Shown here: positions 6,785-6,993 of the stretch, piece after piece | Position numbering within the stretch: position 1 is the first letter of the stretch | Layout: each line of letters begins with the position of its first letter | From: UBA6382 sp964596865 | Lineage (GTDB): Bacteria > Bacteroidota > Bacteroidia > Bacteroidales > Bacteroidaceae | Assembly (NCBI GenBank): GCA_964596865.1 | Contig: CAZQVW010000144.1 | Coordinates: forward strand, 1 to 6,993 | Direction of reading: 5' to 3' | DNA: 6,993 bases | Translations under genes and position numbers: made by a program | Notes under the pieces: generated by a model | What the model was told of the DNA's origin: nothing | Database searches by the model: none | The model's input: the letters and a program-made list of their open reading frames with translations, nothing else

Positions 6785-6808
6785 GGAATTGCTCAACCGA
6801 GCAATTCC
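6785..6808. repeat. Perfect 10-bp inverted repeat in the dnaA leader
   Basis: GGAATTGCTC (6785-6794) and GAGCAATTCC (6799-6808) are exact complements around the 4-nt loop AACC. It lies 59-82 bases upstream of the dnaA ATG. No T-run follows on either strand, so it is not an ordinary terminator. It could be an mRNA hairpin in the dnaA 5' UTR or a protein-binding site. Confidence 0.7.
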
Positions 6809-6820
6809 TCACAGGGAATG

Positions 6821-6828
6821 CAAAGTTC
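6821..6828 (-). promoter_or_regulatory. Weak candidate -7 element for dnaA
   Basis: Read on the minus strand this is GAACTTTG followed by C, matching TAnnTTTG at all defined positions except the first. Transcription would start near 6814, giving a leader of about 88 nt that opens almost directly into the 6785-6808 hairpin. No convincing -33 TTTG is found, though the upstream DNA is strongly AT-rich. Confidence 0.25.
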
Positions 6829-6905
6829 GTTACTTTTTTCTATTTTTCGTATATCCTTGCCCCAATATTTTTCCTTTTTTAGAAATCCAAAATCCCAGAT
6901 TAGAA

Positions 6906-6936
6906 ATTTCCGTGGCGTGATAAATCCCGCGGAAAT
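6906..6936. repeat. 10-bp imperfect inverted repeat upstream of dnaA
   Basis: ATTTCCGTGG (6906-6915) and CCGCGGAAAT (6927-6936) pair over 10 positions, including one T·G pair that is only tolerated in plus-strand RNA. The loop is 11 nt. It sits about 80 bases upstream of the candidate dnaA promoter, so it is more likely a DNA-level site or part of a divergent leader than part of the dnaA mRNA. Confidence 0.45.
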
Positions 6937-6950
6937 AATTTTGACTATCG

Positions 6951-6989
6951 TTAACAGTGCTGTTAAGATAATGTTACAGTGCTGTAACA
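6951..6989. promoter_or_regulatory. Two tandem operator-like palindromes at the right edge
   Basis: Palindrome one is TTAACAG-TG-CTGTTAA (6951-6966, 7-bp arms). Palindrome two is TGTTACAG-TG-CTGTAACA (6972-6989, 8-bp arms). Both contain the same ACAGTGCTGT core, and their centres lie 22 bp apart, about two helical turns, so two dimers could sit on the same face of the DNA. This is the typical look of a repressor or activator site. Whether it serves dnaA or a divergent gene beyond the window cannot be seen; the regulator is unknown. Confidence 0.6.
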
Positions 6990-6993
6990 ATAA

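Noticed and set aside
6793..6990. 65-codon minus-strand frame upstream of dnaA
   Set aside because: It needs a TTG start inside the operator-like palindrome and runs through the AT-rich control region and hairpins. No family resemblance is seen.

Overview
The window is a 7 kb piece of ordinary chromosome from a member of the Bacteroidota, most likely order Bacteroidales (Prevotella/Bacteroides-like). Three things point there. The large secreted protein has a domain layout I know only from Bacteroidales: an amidase split by a golvesin-like domain, then Fn3. The candidate promoter in front of the first complete gene matches the Bacteroides -7 element TAnnTTTG. The starts lack clear Shine-Dalgarno sequences. 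Base composition is moderate and even across the genes, and no transposase, integrase, phage, CRISPR, tRNA or rRNA is visible.

Layout. Bases 1-131 are the 3' end of a gene cut by the window edge. Bases 132-490 are a 359-nt gap with two hairpin/terminator structures, a doubtful 39-codon ORF and a promoter-like site. Next comes a compact plus-strand operon of three genes: an L-rhamnose mutarotase-family protein (491-928), a short PlsC-type acyltransferase (951-1547), and a very large exported amidase-like protein (about 1507/1540-5079) whose start overlaps the end of the acyltransferase. Bases 5080-5283 hold a cytosine-free 25-nt tandem repeat and a strong bidirectional terminator. Converging from the right is dnaA on the minus strand (5284-6726). 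Bases 6727-6993, upstream of dnaA, are AT-rich and contain four separate inverted repeats. Two of these are closely related operator-like palindromes whose centres lie 22 bp apart.

How the genes work together. The operon pairs an envelope lipid-type acyltransferase with a secreted peptidoglycan-amidase-like enzyme, so an envelope role is plausible, but the sugar mutarotase has no visible rhamnose-pathway partner here. DnaA is the replication initiator and is transcriptionally separate, although a perfect DnaA box lies in the first codons of the mutarotase gene. I see no convincing new defence, mobile or biosynthetic system. The most interesting signals are the palindrome cluster upstream of dnaA, the 21-nt in-frame minisatellite in the amidase gene, and the 25-nt intergenic repeat.
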